Shown here one piece after another: positions 35,604 to 43,879 of a stretch of DNA of 64,000 nucleotides; positions within the stretch are counted from its first letter, which is position 1, and every line of letters starts with the position of its first letter. Made by a program: the position numbers and the translations under genes. The stretch comes from Methanobacteriota archaeon (GTDB lineage: Archaea > Thermoplasmatota > Thermoplasmata > Methanomassiliicoccales > Methanomethylophilaceae): positions 87,249-151,248 of the forward strand of contig JAEXCH010000014.1 of the NCBI GenBank assembly GCA_023402275.1. The letters are read 5' to 3'. Under the pieces are notes generated by a model, which was not told the origin of the DNA, ran no database searches, and saw only the letters and a program-made list of their open reading frames with translations.

Positions 35604-36485
35604 ATGTTCGCCGATGCCTGCGAGAAAGCAGCTAAATTCACAAGACCCCTAATTATCTCGACCAGACAAATGGATGGTAAGATCAATGCCACATGTGGTG
35701 CATTCATCGTCATTAATGATGAGGGATGGATAATAACGGCCGGACATATGTTTGATTCCTTTGTGAAATTCCAAAATGATCAGAACAAGATCAAAGAAGT
35801 TCAGGAATTGAATTCTGCCCGTAATGAAAGACCGGGTGTCCCCACGAATCTAATAAAGACAGATCCGGAGTGGTTGACCAATCACTCGTTTTGGTGGGCA
35901 TGGGATGGAGTCAGGCTCGTAGAGGCATTCGTCGACAGGCAGATAGACATATGCATAGGAAGATTGGAACCATTCGATCCCAAATGGGTCACAGAGTACC
36001 CTGTATTCAGAGATGGAGATTCACTCAGACCCGGTACGAGTCTTTGCAGACTCGGTTTTCCTTTCGTACAGGTCGAGTCGGATTTTGATGAGGCGACCAA
36101 ATCATTCAGGATCAGAAAGGGAGTACTCCCTCTGCCATTGTTCCCTAATGACGGCATTCACACACGTAACGTCGTGAAAGGCAGAAGTAAGGAAGGGAAT
36201 TACGAGATGCTCTACATTGAAACATCATCGCCCGGATTGAGAGGACAATCCGGAGGTCCGATATATGATCGTGAGGGAAGGATCTATGCGATGCAGGTGC
36301 AGACCGCACACATACCACTTGGATTCCAACCCACTGTAGAGTTCGAAGGCAAGAGGATAGTCGAGAATCAATTCATAAATGTTGGATTAGGAGTTCATTC
36401 CAAAACCATACAAACGATCCTTAGAAATAGGAATGTTAAATTCCAAGTCGACGGAAAGGATGGGGAATTCCGAATTCTAGATTGA
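35604..36485 (+). CDS. Trypsin-like serine protease domain protein, cytoplasmic
   Basis: A 293-residue protein with the order of a chymotrypsin-type protease: histidine in WIITAGHMF (H48), an aspartate in RQIDICIGRL (D115), and serine in GQSGGPIY (S216). The GxSGGP context is the canonical one, so the triad appears complete. No signal peptide or anchor is visible, so action inside the cell is likely. Such stand-alone proteases occur next to defence genes in other organisms, but no partner is clear here. TATA-like AT-rich DNA lies upstream and a much more AT-rich stretch follows. Confidence 0.8.
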   Translation: MFADACEKAAKFTRPLIISTRQMDGKINATCGAFIVINDEGWIITAGHMFDSFVKFQNDQNKIKEVQELNSARNERPGVPTNLIKTDPEWLTNHSFWWAWDGVRLVEAFVDRQIDICIGRLEPFDPKWVTEYPVFRDGDSLRPGTSLCRLGFPFVQVESDFDEATKSFRIRKGVLPLPLFPNDGIHTRNVVKGRSKEGNYEMLYIETSSPGLRGQSGGPIYDREGRIYAMQVQTAHIPLGFQPTVEFEGKRIVENQFINVGLGVHSKTIQTILRNRNVKFQVDGKDGEFRILD

Positions 36486-37106
36486 TTTCTTTACTTATGT
36501 AATTAATTATTGCTGTTAAGTTAATAGCTAAATTAATTAAAGTATACTATAATTACTCTGTAAATTTGAATTAAATCAGATAGAGTAACATTATTAATTA
36601 ATCTAATAAAGCTATAAACTAAATTAATTATATTATTGCACAATAATTTCATTTTTACATCAAATAAATATATTTTCTGAGGTTAAAATGAATAATGTTC
36701 AAAAATAAACCAATAAATGATCATTTTATCAAAAATGTATCATATCTATGTCAACGACGGTTCCCCGAATATCAACTTGATCATATCATATTTCAACGAA
36801 AAACTAAGGTCTTTTGTGTAAATTCGATATGTGATGCAGATCTTTCTATTGTGATGTTATTGTACCGGACATTAATGAATCTGTCGTATGAATTAAACAC
36901 AATATTCCAAAAAATATACATTTTACATTGTTTCAAAGAAATATTTACCATTGAAATAAAAATTTACTAAATTAAGTTAATAGCTTAATTTATTACACTG
37001 TATTATACAAACAAAGGACATAAAATAATACAGCAATAATAATAAACTTAGTTAAGTAAATAGCTTAACTAATAAAATATAGTTAAGAAAATGAAATAAA
37101 TACAGC
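36486..37106. repeat. AT-rich stretch with repeated inverted motif TTAAG-N7-CTTAA
   Basis: About 620 bases with very high AT content and no convincing gene. Three copies of a related element are present: 36516-36532 (TTAAG-TTAATAG-CTAAA, degenerate), 36972-36988 (TTAAG-TTAATAG-CTTAA) and 37048-37072 (TTAGTTAAG-TAAATAG-CTTAACTAA, 9 bp perfect arms). The spacer is seven bases and TAATAG/AAATAG is kept. A fragment resembling it is near 36611. Repeated binding sites for a regulator or a relic of a mobile element are both possible. Confidence 0.55.
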
Positions 37107-37205
37107 TCATCCGATGAAAACAGCAGCTGCTACAACAAACACGACTAAGAACATCGTCCCGGCCATGAACCAGGCCATCAATTTCTTTTTCTTATCCTCT
37201 CTCAT
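37107..37205 (-). CDS. Small single-helix membrane protein (32 residues)
   Basis: A 32-residue frame MREDKKKKLMAW... with a positively charged N-terminus and one helix (about 11-31), then a stop. Such small single-span proteins are easily missed. Support is the charge/helix pattern only; the ribosome site is AATGAGAG-poor and not convincing. It sits 89 bases after the acetate-transporter-like gene, on the same strand. Confidence 0.35.
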   Translation of the reverse strand: MREDKKKKLMAWFMAGTMFLVVFVVAAAVFIG

Positions 37206-37293
37206 TAAGATCGAATCTGGATACAACTTTTAAGATATATCTTTATTGACAGAAAAACAGGATAAAGGGTTTGAAAGGTGTTTCTTGCGTATC

Positions 37294-37809
37294 TCAAATG
37301 ATCGGGAGCTTGTCCTCGAGTGCAAGAGCGTATGCAAGATATATGTTGAACAGGAAGTTGAACAGTGCAACGATTCCTATGATCCAGTGCCAATAGTCTC
37401 CGCCTATAATGACAGAAAAACCAACTGTCAGGAATATCAACGCCGTCGTGACCAGGATACATGACAGCGCCTTTGGAGTATGTGCGAATATGGACCATAT
37501 TATGGCCAATATGAATACTATTCCGAACGTTACGTTCTCCCAAGCGCCCATTCCGAATCCTGTCATTGCCACTGCCGCACCCACCAACGCGAATACGACA
37601 AATCCAAAATTACTGTCCGATCTGTAAGCAAGCAAAGCCACGATCAATATCATTATTCCTAACAATCTGAAGAAATTCTCAGTTGGAACTGTGTAGACCC
37701 CTGTAACGGGGTCTCCTATCAACTGAAGAATTGCCAAAGGCAATGATACTATCGCGACCAAAAATAGACCCAATGATGTAGGGTCCAAACATTTTTGGCA
37801 TTCTACCAT
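37294..37809 (-). CDS. GPR1/FUN34/YaaH (acetate uptake) family-like membrane protein
   Basis: A 171-residue protein with six helices. The opening LDPTSLGLFLVAI resembles the NPAPLGL signature of the acetate/succinate transporter family (SatP/YaaH), and the glycine-rich helix ALVGAAVAMTGFGMGAW fits. The first 7 residues contain a CxxC (C4, C7), unusual for the family. The start has a strong GGAGGA ribosome site. Acetate uptake would be useful to a methanogen but is inferred. Confidence 0.65.
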   Translation of the reverse strand: MVECQKCLDPTSLGLFLVAIVSLPLAILQLIGDPVTGVYTVPTENFFRLLGIMILIVALLAYRSDSNFGFVVFALVGAAVAMTGFGMGAWENVTFGIVFILAIIWSIFAHTPKALSCILVTTALIFLTVGFSVIIGGDYWHWIIGIVALFNFLFNIYLAYALALEDKLPII

Positions 37810-37823
37810 TTATTTTCCTCCTT

Positions 37824-37838
37824 TGAGGTTTTACCTCA
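37824..37838. promoter_or_regulatory. Inverted repeat upstream of the acetate-transporter-like gene
   Basis: TGAGGT-TTT-ACCTCA, perfect 6 bp arms, 15 bases before the start codon, overlapping the region just upstream of the ribosome binding site. It could be an operator or an mRNA hairpin that controls translation. Confidence 0.4.
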
Positions 37839-37969
37839 CTATAGAATTCGACTTAGTGCATATTTAATAATCGCGGTGAAAAAGACATTTTTCTAAAGAC
37901 CCAGATTATGAAAAAGTTAAAGTGTGACAATATCTGGCATACCATAACCATAATTCGACCTTGGGTGGA

Positions 37970-38024
37970 TTGATTGAAGAAAGTTATATATAAGACTTGA
38001 TATAACGACACCCAGTTCAATCAA
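37970..38024. repeat. Nested inverted repeat at the 3' end of the serine recombinase gene
   Basis: Outer arms TTGATTGAA (37970-37978) and TTCAATCAA (38016-38024) enclose inner arms GTTATAT (37983-37989) and ATATAAC (38000-38006). All arms are perfect. The outer right arm covers the recombinase stop codon at 38017-38019. The 55-base dyad could be a recombination crossover site, a recombinase operator or a strong terminator. Confidence 0.6.
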
Positions 38025-38862
38025 ACTCATCCTCAGGTATCTTATGGATATTCCTCTTTTTTGGGTCCCTTATCTTAGATATAATGAGTTCCTGAACGGC
38101 ATTGAACTCATAAGGTGATACCGCGGTCTGAGCAAAATGTTTTACAAGAACATCATCCCATCTCATGTAACCTGCATATATCGGATTATGAAGTATGTTC
38201 CTTAGATTGTAGATATTCCATGGGTTCCCTTTTTTTGTCAGGGTCCCGGACCTATTGAGTTGGTATGCTATGCTATCCATGGTCGAACCTTGGGAATAAT
38301 CATGGAATATACCTCTCACTGTCTCGAGTTCTTCCGGATTTGAGATCAATATACCATTCATAAGCTCATAACCGAACGGAGCATTGAACCCTAGGGTTCT
38401 GCTTTCTTTTTCATTGTTCGACATCGATTCGGCCTTTTCCTTCATTCCCATATAGGTTCTTTCACCGATCTGCTCGCTTTCCAGCTGAGCTATCCTTTGA
38501 ATCATATCTAGAACGAATCTTCCCAGAGCATTTGTGGTATCCAGGGACTCCGTCGAGGAAACGAACATCTTGTCCCTCTTCTTCAGTTCATCCATCATCG
38601 ACATGAAGTTGCGGCTGTTCCTATGTATTCGATCGATCTTCAGGACCAGCAGGACATCCCATTCCTCTATCTCGGCCATCATCGAGGAATAAGCAGGACG
38701 TTTAGTGTTGGTCCCTGAATAACCATCATCCTCATAGATCCTGTACAGGTCCCAACCTTCTGCCACACAATAATCCTGAAGCATCTCCTTCTGGGCATCC
38801 AGTGAGTATCCTTCTGTGGATTGTTCTTCGGTCGATACCCTGACATATATGGCGGTCCTCAC
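38017..38862 (-). CDS. Serine recombinase (resolvase/recombinase domains), short form
   Basis: A 281-residue site-specific recombinase. The catalytic serine is S10 in IYVRVSTEEQS; the conserved LLVLKIDRIHRNS region carries the arginines, and the LESEQIGERTYMGM helix follows. Residues about 165-245 match the Recombinase DNA-binding domain. It stops where large serine recombinases usually continue with a zinc ribbon and coiled coil (another 200 residues), so it is a short form. It is a paralogue of the next protein, nine bases upstream. The gene ends inside a nested inverted repeat. Confidence 0.85.
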   Translation of the reverse strand: MRTAIYVRVSTEEQSTEGYSLDAQKEMLQDYCVAEGWDLYRIYEDDGYSGTNTKRPAYSSMMAEIEEWDVLLVLKIDRIHRNSRNFMSMMDELKKRDKMFVSSTESLDTTNALGRFVLDMIQRIAQLESEQIGERTYMGMKEKAESMSNNEKESRTLGFNAPFGYELMNGILISNPEELETVRGIFHDYSQGSTMDSIAYQLNRSGTLTKKGNPWNIYNLRNILHNPIYAGYMRWDDVLVKHFAQTAVSPYEFNAVQELIISKIRDPKKRNIHKIPEDEFD

Positions 38863-38871
38863 GAACCCACC

Positions 38872-39639
38872 TCACTCTATAGGGCCATTTATCGATTCGA
38901 ATAATTCCTGATCGATTATCGCTGCATGTTCGCTGCAGCGGACTATCCCGTCCCATCTGATATAACCGGCATAAACAGGATTATTTAGTATCTTTGAGAC
39001 GGACTGTCTCGACCACTTTCCGCCTTTCTTTGATCTTATGTATGAGTTGTTAAGGTTGTCTGCAATGATCGATGTGGACATACCCTCGCTGTACATGGAG
39101 TAGATGTTGCGTACGACCTCTGCCTCGTACTCCACGATGGTCAGGGAACCTCTTTCATAGACATAACCGTAAGGATGTCCGGAACCCATGTTACCGGTGC
39201 CGTATCGGGCCTTTCTGGCCATTCCTATCTTTACCCTTTCACCGATCTGCTCGCTTTCCAGCTGAGCTATCCTTTGAATGATATCCATTACGAACCTTCC
39301 CATTGCGGTCGTGGTATCGAACTTCTCCTGCATGGAGTTGAATTCCTTGCCTTTTTTACGAAGTTCGTCCATCATGAAGGTGAAGTTCACACTGTTACGG
39401 TGTATCCTGTCCATCTTCAGAACCAAAAGGACATCCCAATCATCTGATCGATCCATCATCCTGGTGTATTCCGGACGTTCTGTGTTCCTTCCGGAATATC
39501 CTTCATCCCTGTAGATATCGGATACTGTCCAACCTCTTACCCTGCAATAGGCTTCCAATCTTTTGGTCTGTGCGTCCAGGGAGAATCCTTCTCTTGCTTG
39601 ATCCTCAGTGGACACCCTGACATAGAGTGCTGCTCTCAC
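38872..39639 (-). CDS. Serine recombinase, second tandem copy, short form
   Basis: A 255-residue paralogue of the neighbouring recombinase. S10 lies in LYVRVSTEDQARE; LLVLKMDRIHRNS and LESEQIGERVKIGM are almost the same as in the other copy, and the Recombinase domain covers about 155-240. It also lacks the zinc ribbon and coiled-coil region of large serine recombinases. The two genes lie head to tail and are probably co-transcribed. They may form a heteromer or act on separate sites. No cargo gene is obvious. Confidence 0.85.
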   Translation of the reverse strand: MRAALYVRVSTEDQAREGFSLDAQTKRLEAYCRVRGWTVSDIYRDEGYSGRNTERPEYTRMMDRSDDWDVLLVLKMDRIHRNSVNFTFMMDELRKKGKEFNSMQEKFDTTTAMGRFVMDIIQRIAQLESEQIGERVKIGMARKARYGTGNMGSGHPYGYVYERGSLTIVEYEAEVVRNIYSMYSEGMSTSIIADNLNNSYIRSKKGGKWSRQSVSKILNNPVYAGYIRWDGIVRCSEHAAIIDQELFESINGPIE

Positions 39640-39744
39640 GGATCCCCATCCATAAGGACTATTGTATGAGAAGTATAAATAAGTAAAGTTCAGCGATATT
39701 AATTAAGATGATACATTAACTGACTTTAATAATAAATCTACTTA

Positions 39745-40773
39745 TTACCAAGAGAATTTGAAGGCGAAAAGACACCCGATATACATCCAAACTAATCTCG
39801 GTCTTGTGAAGATGGCCTTGATGATCGTGAATATATTGTACCCGTTCTTGAACGGTTCAACTGCTTTTTCCATATCCTCATCCTTCCAGATCTTAAGTTG
39901 CTCATGCACTTTCATGAAACGCTCTGATGACATTATGGAATGTGACCACCACCTCTGATATCTTTTGAGGTTACCATTCAAAATAGATAGGGCTGCCTTC
40001 TTTCCGGACCAGAATGCAGCTTTCAAACCTCCTGCTGAAACAGGGTTGGGCATTCCTGCCGAATCCCCAACCAACAGGGCATTGCCTTTGACTATGTCCC
40101 TTACGCTACCCATTGGAATGTGTCTGCCACCCTTGGAGATGCTTTCAGGAGGATCGTCGGTTCCGTGGGCGAATCCCATATTGGTAAGATCTCCGTGAGG
40201 GAACGTCCATTTGTATGTCCCTTTGTATCTTTCATTTATCTCGAATGCGAGGACATTCTCTGTCTGACACTCCTTCAAATATTGGTCAACGAGTATCATC
40301 TCTTTCGGTTCAGTACCAAAAAGTGTCTTTCTGACGATTGAATGCGCTCCGTCTGCACCGATGATGTATCTTGAATTGAGAACAGAACCATCTTTGAGGT
40401 GTACAGAGTATCCTTCTGCCTCCTCTTTTATGTCAATGACAGTACCTTGCATGAATTCAGAAGTGCATTGTTCCCTTATGCTATCCATCAGCTCCAATCT
40501 ATCGATGATATAACCTTTGATCTTGATCGGGATGTTGATGCTCCCTGGCCATTTCAGAAGGGCCCTATCGACCTTATTCAATATTCCGGCCTTAGGTATA
40601 GGCTTGATCTTGGAGAAGGCCTTATCGCTCATTCCGTGCCCGCATATGGAGTGATATCTGTTGTATCTTTCATGATCGAGTTTCTCGATCACCACAACAT
40701 CAAATGTTTGACCCAAAAAGAAAGCAGCAGACAATCCGGCAGGACCTCCTCCGACTATTATCACATCATGCAC
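39745..40773 (-). CDS. Geranylgeranyl reductase family FAD-dependent oxidoreductase
   Basis: A 342-residue flavoprotein that saturates isoprenoid double bonds, in archaea the geranylgeranyl chains of membrane lipids. The N-terminal dinucleotide fold motif GGGPAGLSAAFFL is at residues 8-20, and GDSAGMPNPVSAGGL near 237 is the second FAD signature. The family motif YxWxFP reads YKWTFPHG near 188. The last 40 residues form a helical region with a hydrophobic end. Other family members act on quinone or chlorophyll chains; a lipid role is the likely one here. Confidence 0.85.
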   Translation of the reverse strand: MHDVIIVGGGPAGLSAAFFLGQTFDVVVIEKLDHERYNRYHSICGHGMSDKAFSKIKPIPKAGILNKVDRALLKWPGSINIPIKIKGYIIDRLELMDSIREQCTSEFMQGTVIDIKEEAEGYSVHLKDGSVLNSRYIIGADGAHSIVRKTLFGTEPKEMILVDQYLKECQTENVLAFEINERYKGTYKWTFPHGDLTNMGFAHGTDDPPESISKGGRHIPMGSVRDIVKGNALLVGDSAGMPNPVSAGGLKAAFWSGKKAALSILNGNLKRYQRWWSHSIMSSERFMKVHEQLKIWKDEDMEKAVEPFKNGYNIFTIIKAIFTRPRLVWMYIGCLFAFKFSW

Positions 40774-40816
40774 AGTAGAGTAATATGGAGGACAGATTTA
40801 TGGTTTATTTTTTTAT

Positions 40817-41023
40817 TCACCATTGATCAAATGACATTTCCAATGTCAAAAAGAACCTTAAGGATCGTCCTATCTCTTCCTCAAATGCTTTCATAATGAT
40901 ATTTTTGTCTCCGGTCATTCTTGCTATGGGTATTCCATGTTCAACAATAATGACATCTTCCTTTTCGACAAGATCAAGATATTTTTCTACATTTGTACTG
41001 AGTTCATTGATTGTAACATACAT
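40817..41023 (-). CDS. Phd/YefM-type antitoxin, no toxin partner
   Basis: A 68-residue protein starting MYVTINELSTNVEKYLDLV, the N-terminal DNA-binding segment of Phd/YefM antitoxins. The frame opens 6 codons earlier, but this methionine is the family start. The second conserved stretch is VEHGIPIARMT. The C-terminal half is variable. No PIN or RelE-type gene directly follows; the next genes on this strand belong to a separate VapBC pair. Confidence 0.7.
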   Translation of the reverse strand: MYVTINELSTNVEKYLDLVEKEDVIIVEHGIPIARMTGDKNIIMKAFEEEIGRSLRFFLTLEMSFDQW

Positions 41024-41073
41024 ATTGACACGAAGAACCATACGATCATTTCTTTCATCTTACATTTCTTGAT

Positions 41074-41589
41074 TCACAGGTTCATTCTGCCCGGATGATC
41101 CATATCAATAAATCCAACAGTTATTTTCCCATTGCGATCGTCATTCTGCAATGCACCCTCAGATGTAGAATTGGTGTTATTCCCGATACATTTCTCTATT
41201 TCTCTAGGATTGATGATAGGGATATTTGATTCATAAAAGTCATTTTCATTCCTTGTGATTATTACATCCACTCCATTTCTTTTTGCAGAAAAAGCAAGTA
41301 AACCGTCTTCGTAGTCAGAGAAATCAGAGATCAATGCGTTCATGGAGTCATCAGCATTGACATCAAGTATCTTACAAAAATAGGATAATTTCTCAATGGC
41401 AAAGAATGGGTCGTTCTTTCCATATGATTTTTTACAGAGATAGAAAACATCTTTCAAAGATTGGACCGAAATGAATCCCTCTATTATGCGCATATCGATG
41501 AGTTCGAATATTCTTGCTGCATCTTCAACAAAAGGTTCTCTTTCAAAAAGGTAATCCAGAAGGATGTTTGTATCCAAGAGTGCTTTCAT
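41074..41589 (-). CDS. vapC: PIN-domain toxin (VapC-like) with extended C-terminus
   Basis: A 171-residue PIN-domain ribonuclease. The acidic active site is seen in MKALLDTNILLDYL (D6), in the mid-domain segment DYEDGLLAFSAKRN (near 112) and in IITRNENDF (near 134). PIN toxins are usually about 130-140 residues; here, after the common end INPREIEK, about 30 further polar residues follow, ending GRMNL. The gene overlaps the antitoxin start by four bases (ATGA), with the antitoxin first. It cleaves RNA when not held by the antitoxin. Confidence 0.8.
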   Translation of the reverse strand: MKALLDTNILLDYLFEREPFVEDAARIFELIDMRIIEGFISVQSLKDVFYLCKKSYGKNDPFFAIEKLSYFCKILDVNADDSMNALISDFSDYEDGLLAFSAKRNGVDVIITRNENDFYESNIPIINPREIEKCIGNNTNSTSEGALQNDDRNGKITVGFIDMDHPGRMNL

Positions 41590-41807
41590 AGATCATCCAA
41601 CCTTTTCTCCAGCAATTCGTCAAGATTACCATCATAGGAATATGCTCCTTTTAGCGATTTTATTATTCTGCTTCTTGTTTCATCACTCGTAGATAATATG
41701 AATTGATCCTTTCCATGTCTCAAAATGTGTACATCTTCCGATAAGGCCATATCCAAATATTTTCCCATATTGGATCGAAACTCACTAACTGAAACGTACG
41801 TTTTCAT
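41586..41807 (-). CDS. vapB: Phd/YefM-type antitoxin (VapB role)
   Basis: A 73-residue antitoxin starting MKTYVSVSEFRSNMGKYLD; the frame opens six codons earlier at 41825 but this methionine matches the family. It has the same opening as the orphan antitoxin at 40817, so the two are related. The C-terminus GNLDELLEKRLDDL would wrap the toxin. It overlaps vapC by ATGA. It probably represses its own promoter, an AT-rich stretch at 41815-41850. Confidence 0.78.
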   Translation of the reverse strand: MKTYVSVSEFRSNMGKYLDMALSEDVHILRHGKDQFILSTSDETRSRIIKSLKGAYSYDGNLDELLEKRLDDL

Positions 41808-41908
41808 ATCATTAATATTGTACAATAATTATATAAAATTTTCATACAAAATCCTATGTTTACATTAAGTAACATGAAAACAAAAATGGAAGTAAAAAGG
41901 TTAAGAAA

Positions 41909-41925
41909 AGAGAGTTTTACTCTCT
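41909..41925 (-). terminator. Thermosome terminator
   Basis: AGAGAG (41909-41914) and CTCTCT (41920-41925) with a five-base loop. On the minus strand TTTTCTT follows, in the manner of an intrinsic terminator eight bases after the thermosome stop codon. Confidence 0.65.
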
Positions 41926-41932
41926 GTCAGTT

Positions 41933-43549
41933 TTACATCATGTCCATTCCGGGTGGCATTCCGCCTCCCGGGGGACCCTGCGACCTGCGTGCAGCGATGA
42001 CATCATCGATCCTGAGGACCATGTTGGCCACTTCCTCTGCTGCGCTGATGGCCTGTACCTTCACCTTCAACGGCTCGACGACATTCTGTTTGAGCATGTC
42101 GACCGCCTCTCCGGAGTCGAGATCGAGACCGTAATACTTACCGTCCTTCTTCTTTTCGTGGGCATTCTTCAGTTTTATGATGGAGTCGATGGAATCGATA
42201 CCTGCGTTCTCTGCGAGGGTCCAGGGGATGATCTCCATTGCCTTTGCGAACTTCTCTATAGCGAGCTGTTCCCTTCCGCCTACCGATGATGCGTACTCTG
42301 AGAGTCTGAGCTGGAGTTCGATCTCTGGTGCTCCTGCACCTGCGACGACCTTCTTGTCCTCGAGTGTGACGCTTACTGTGCGTATAGCGTCGTTGAGCGC
42401 CCTCTCGACCTCTTCCAGAACATGCTCTGTTCCCCCGCGAATGAATATCGTGATCGCTTTGGGGTTCTTGCATTTGGTGATGAACGCCATTCCGTCCTCT
42501 CCGACCTGCTTCTCCTCAACGAGTCCTGCGGATCCGAGATCGTCCTTTGTGATCTCCATGACACTTCCGACGATGTTACCGCCTGTCGCTTTTGCAATGG
42601 CCTCAAGATCGCTCTGTTTGAGTCTCCTGTATCCAAGGATCCCTGCTTTTGCGAGATAGTGCTGTACGAGCTCGTCTATTCCCTTTGATGAGAACACTAC
42701 ATTGGCTCCGACCTCTTTGATCTTCTCGACCATTGCCTTCATGCTGTTCTCTTCCTCTGCGAGGAAAGCTGCCATTGCGGTCGGGTCTGTGATCTGGATC
42801 TGAGCATCGAATTCTGTCTTCTTGACCTCGAGAGGTGCTGCGAACAATGCAATCTTTGCCTTCTCGACCTTCTTGGGCATGCGTGAGTGCACTGCCTCTT
42901 TGTCAATTACCACACCTTCAACGAGGTATGTGTCGCCGATGACGCCGCCTACTTTCTTTTCGGTACGGATGTTGTCCTTGTCGACCCTTCCGTCATCAAG
43001 TACGGATTTTGCGGCCTTGACAACGATATCGGCGAGTTTCTCATATTCCTCTCCGACTGATTTGCCTGTAAGAGAGGTTATTGCCACTCTCTCGAGGACA
43101 TCATCCTTGTTCGCATCTATTGCGATGCTCTTCAGGACCTCTACCGCTTTGTTGGCGGCCATCTTGTACCCGTTCGTTATAACCGTTGGGTGAACATTTG
43201 CATCGATGAGTTCCTCGGACTGTTTCAGGAGTTCTCCTGCGAGGACGACTGCTGTTGTGGTCCCATCCCCGCACTCGCTGTCCTGAGTCTTTGCGACCTC
43301 GACCACCATCTTGGCGGCAGGGTGCTGAACATCGATCTCTTTCAGGATGGTCACTCCGTCGTTGGTTATGACCACATCACCGATCGTGTTGACAAGCATC
43401 TTGTCCATTCCTTTAGGTCCGAGTGTGGACCTTACTGCATCGGCAACGGCTTTGGCGGCAGCGATGTTGTTGAACTGTGCCTCCTTGTCCTTTGTTCTCT
43501 CAGTGCCCTCTTTGAGCACAATAATTGGTTGATTTCCGTTCGCGTACAT
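41933..43549 (-). CDS. ths: Thermosome subunit (group II chaperonin)
   Basis: A 538-residue group II chaperonin subunit that refolds proteins in an ATP-driven double ring. The ATP site motifs NDGVTILKEI (near 59) and GDGTTTAVVLAGELL (near 95) are complete, and GAGAPEIELQL is near 400. The C-terminus is the usual GGM-rich tail. A GGAGATAT site precedes the ATG; upstream, at about 43598-43616, is a TATA-like ATATTAAGATTGTTATAT. Transcription is monocistronic with a hairpin after it. Other subunits are not in the window. Confidence 0.96.
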   Translation of the reverse strand: MYANGNQPIIVLKEGTERTKDKEAQFNNIAAAKAVADAVRSTLGPKGMDKMLVNTIGDVVITNDGVTILKEIDVQHPAAKMVVEVAKTQDSECGDGTTTAVVLAGELLKQSEELIDANVHPTVITNGYKMAANKAVEVLKSIAIDANKDDVLERVAITSLTGKSVGEEYEKLADIVVKAAKSVLDDGRVDKDNIRTEKKVGGVIGDTYLVEGVVIDKEAVHSRMPKKVEKAKIALFAAPLEVKKTEFDAQIQITDPTAMAAFLAEEENSMKAMVEKIKEVGANVVFSSKGIDELVQHYLAKAGILGYRRLKQSDLEAIAKATGGNIVGSVMEITKDDLGSAGLVEEKQVGEDGMAFITKCKNPKAITIFIRGGTEHVLEEVERALNDAIRTVSVTLEDKKVVAGAGAPEIELQLRLSEYASSVGGREQLAIEKFAKAMEIIPWTLAENAGIDSIDSIIKLKNAHEKKKDGKYYGLDLDSGEAVDMLKQNVVEPLKVKVQAISAAEEVANMVLRIDDVIAARRSQGPPGGGMPPGMDMM

Positions 43550-43813
43550 AGGATAATATCTCCTTAGTTTAACTTAAGGTAATTTTGTTCTTCTATATTA
43601 AGATTGTTATATTGTATACTTACTGCAACAATTAATAACAGCTTATCGGATAGACCATCCAGATATGTATGCCCTATGCTTTTAGCGAGGATTATTTTCA
43701 CTGATTTGAAACATCTACTGCATAAGATGTCATGATCGGAATATTATGGTCAATTAAAACGAATCAATACCATTTTCAGTTGGTTGCACAAAATCAAATC
43801 AAAAATAAATTAG
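43550..43813. other. Promoter region of the thermosome, otherwise no gene
   Basis: About 260 non-coding bases between the divergent thermosome and the MarR operator. It holds the thermosome ribosome site and TATA-like elements. No further structure seen. Confidence 0.5.
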
Positions 43814-43840
43814 TAAGGTGCCTTATTATCAGGTACCTTA
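43814..43840. promoter_or_regulatory. MarR-type operator before the regulator/MATE operon
   Basis: TAAGGTGCC (43814-43822) and GGTACCTTA (43832-43840) form an inverted repeat with 8 of 9 positions matching across a nine-base spacer. It is 40 bases upstream of the marR gene start, in a promoter position, as expected for MarR proteins, which usually repress their own operons. Confidence 0.65.
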
Positions 43841-43879
43841 ATATATTCAATTGTAGATGATGTATCACGAGGAATGAAA

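Noticed and set aside
36695..36970. 91-residue plus-strand frame in the AT-rich block
   Set aside because: Very AT-rich codons, no ribosome site and no motif; could be a decayed gene but not supported.
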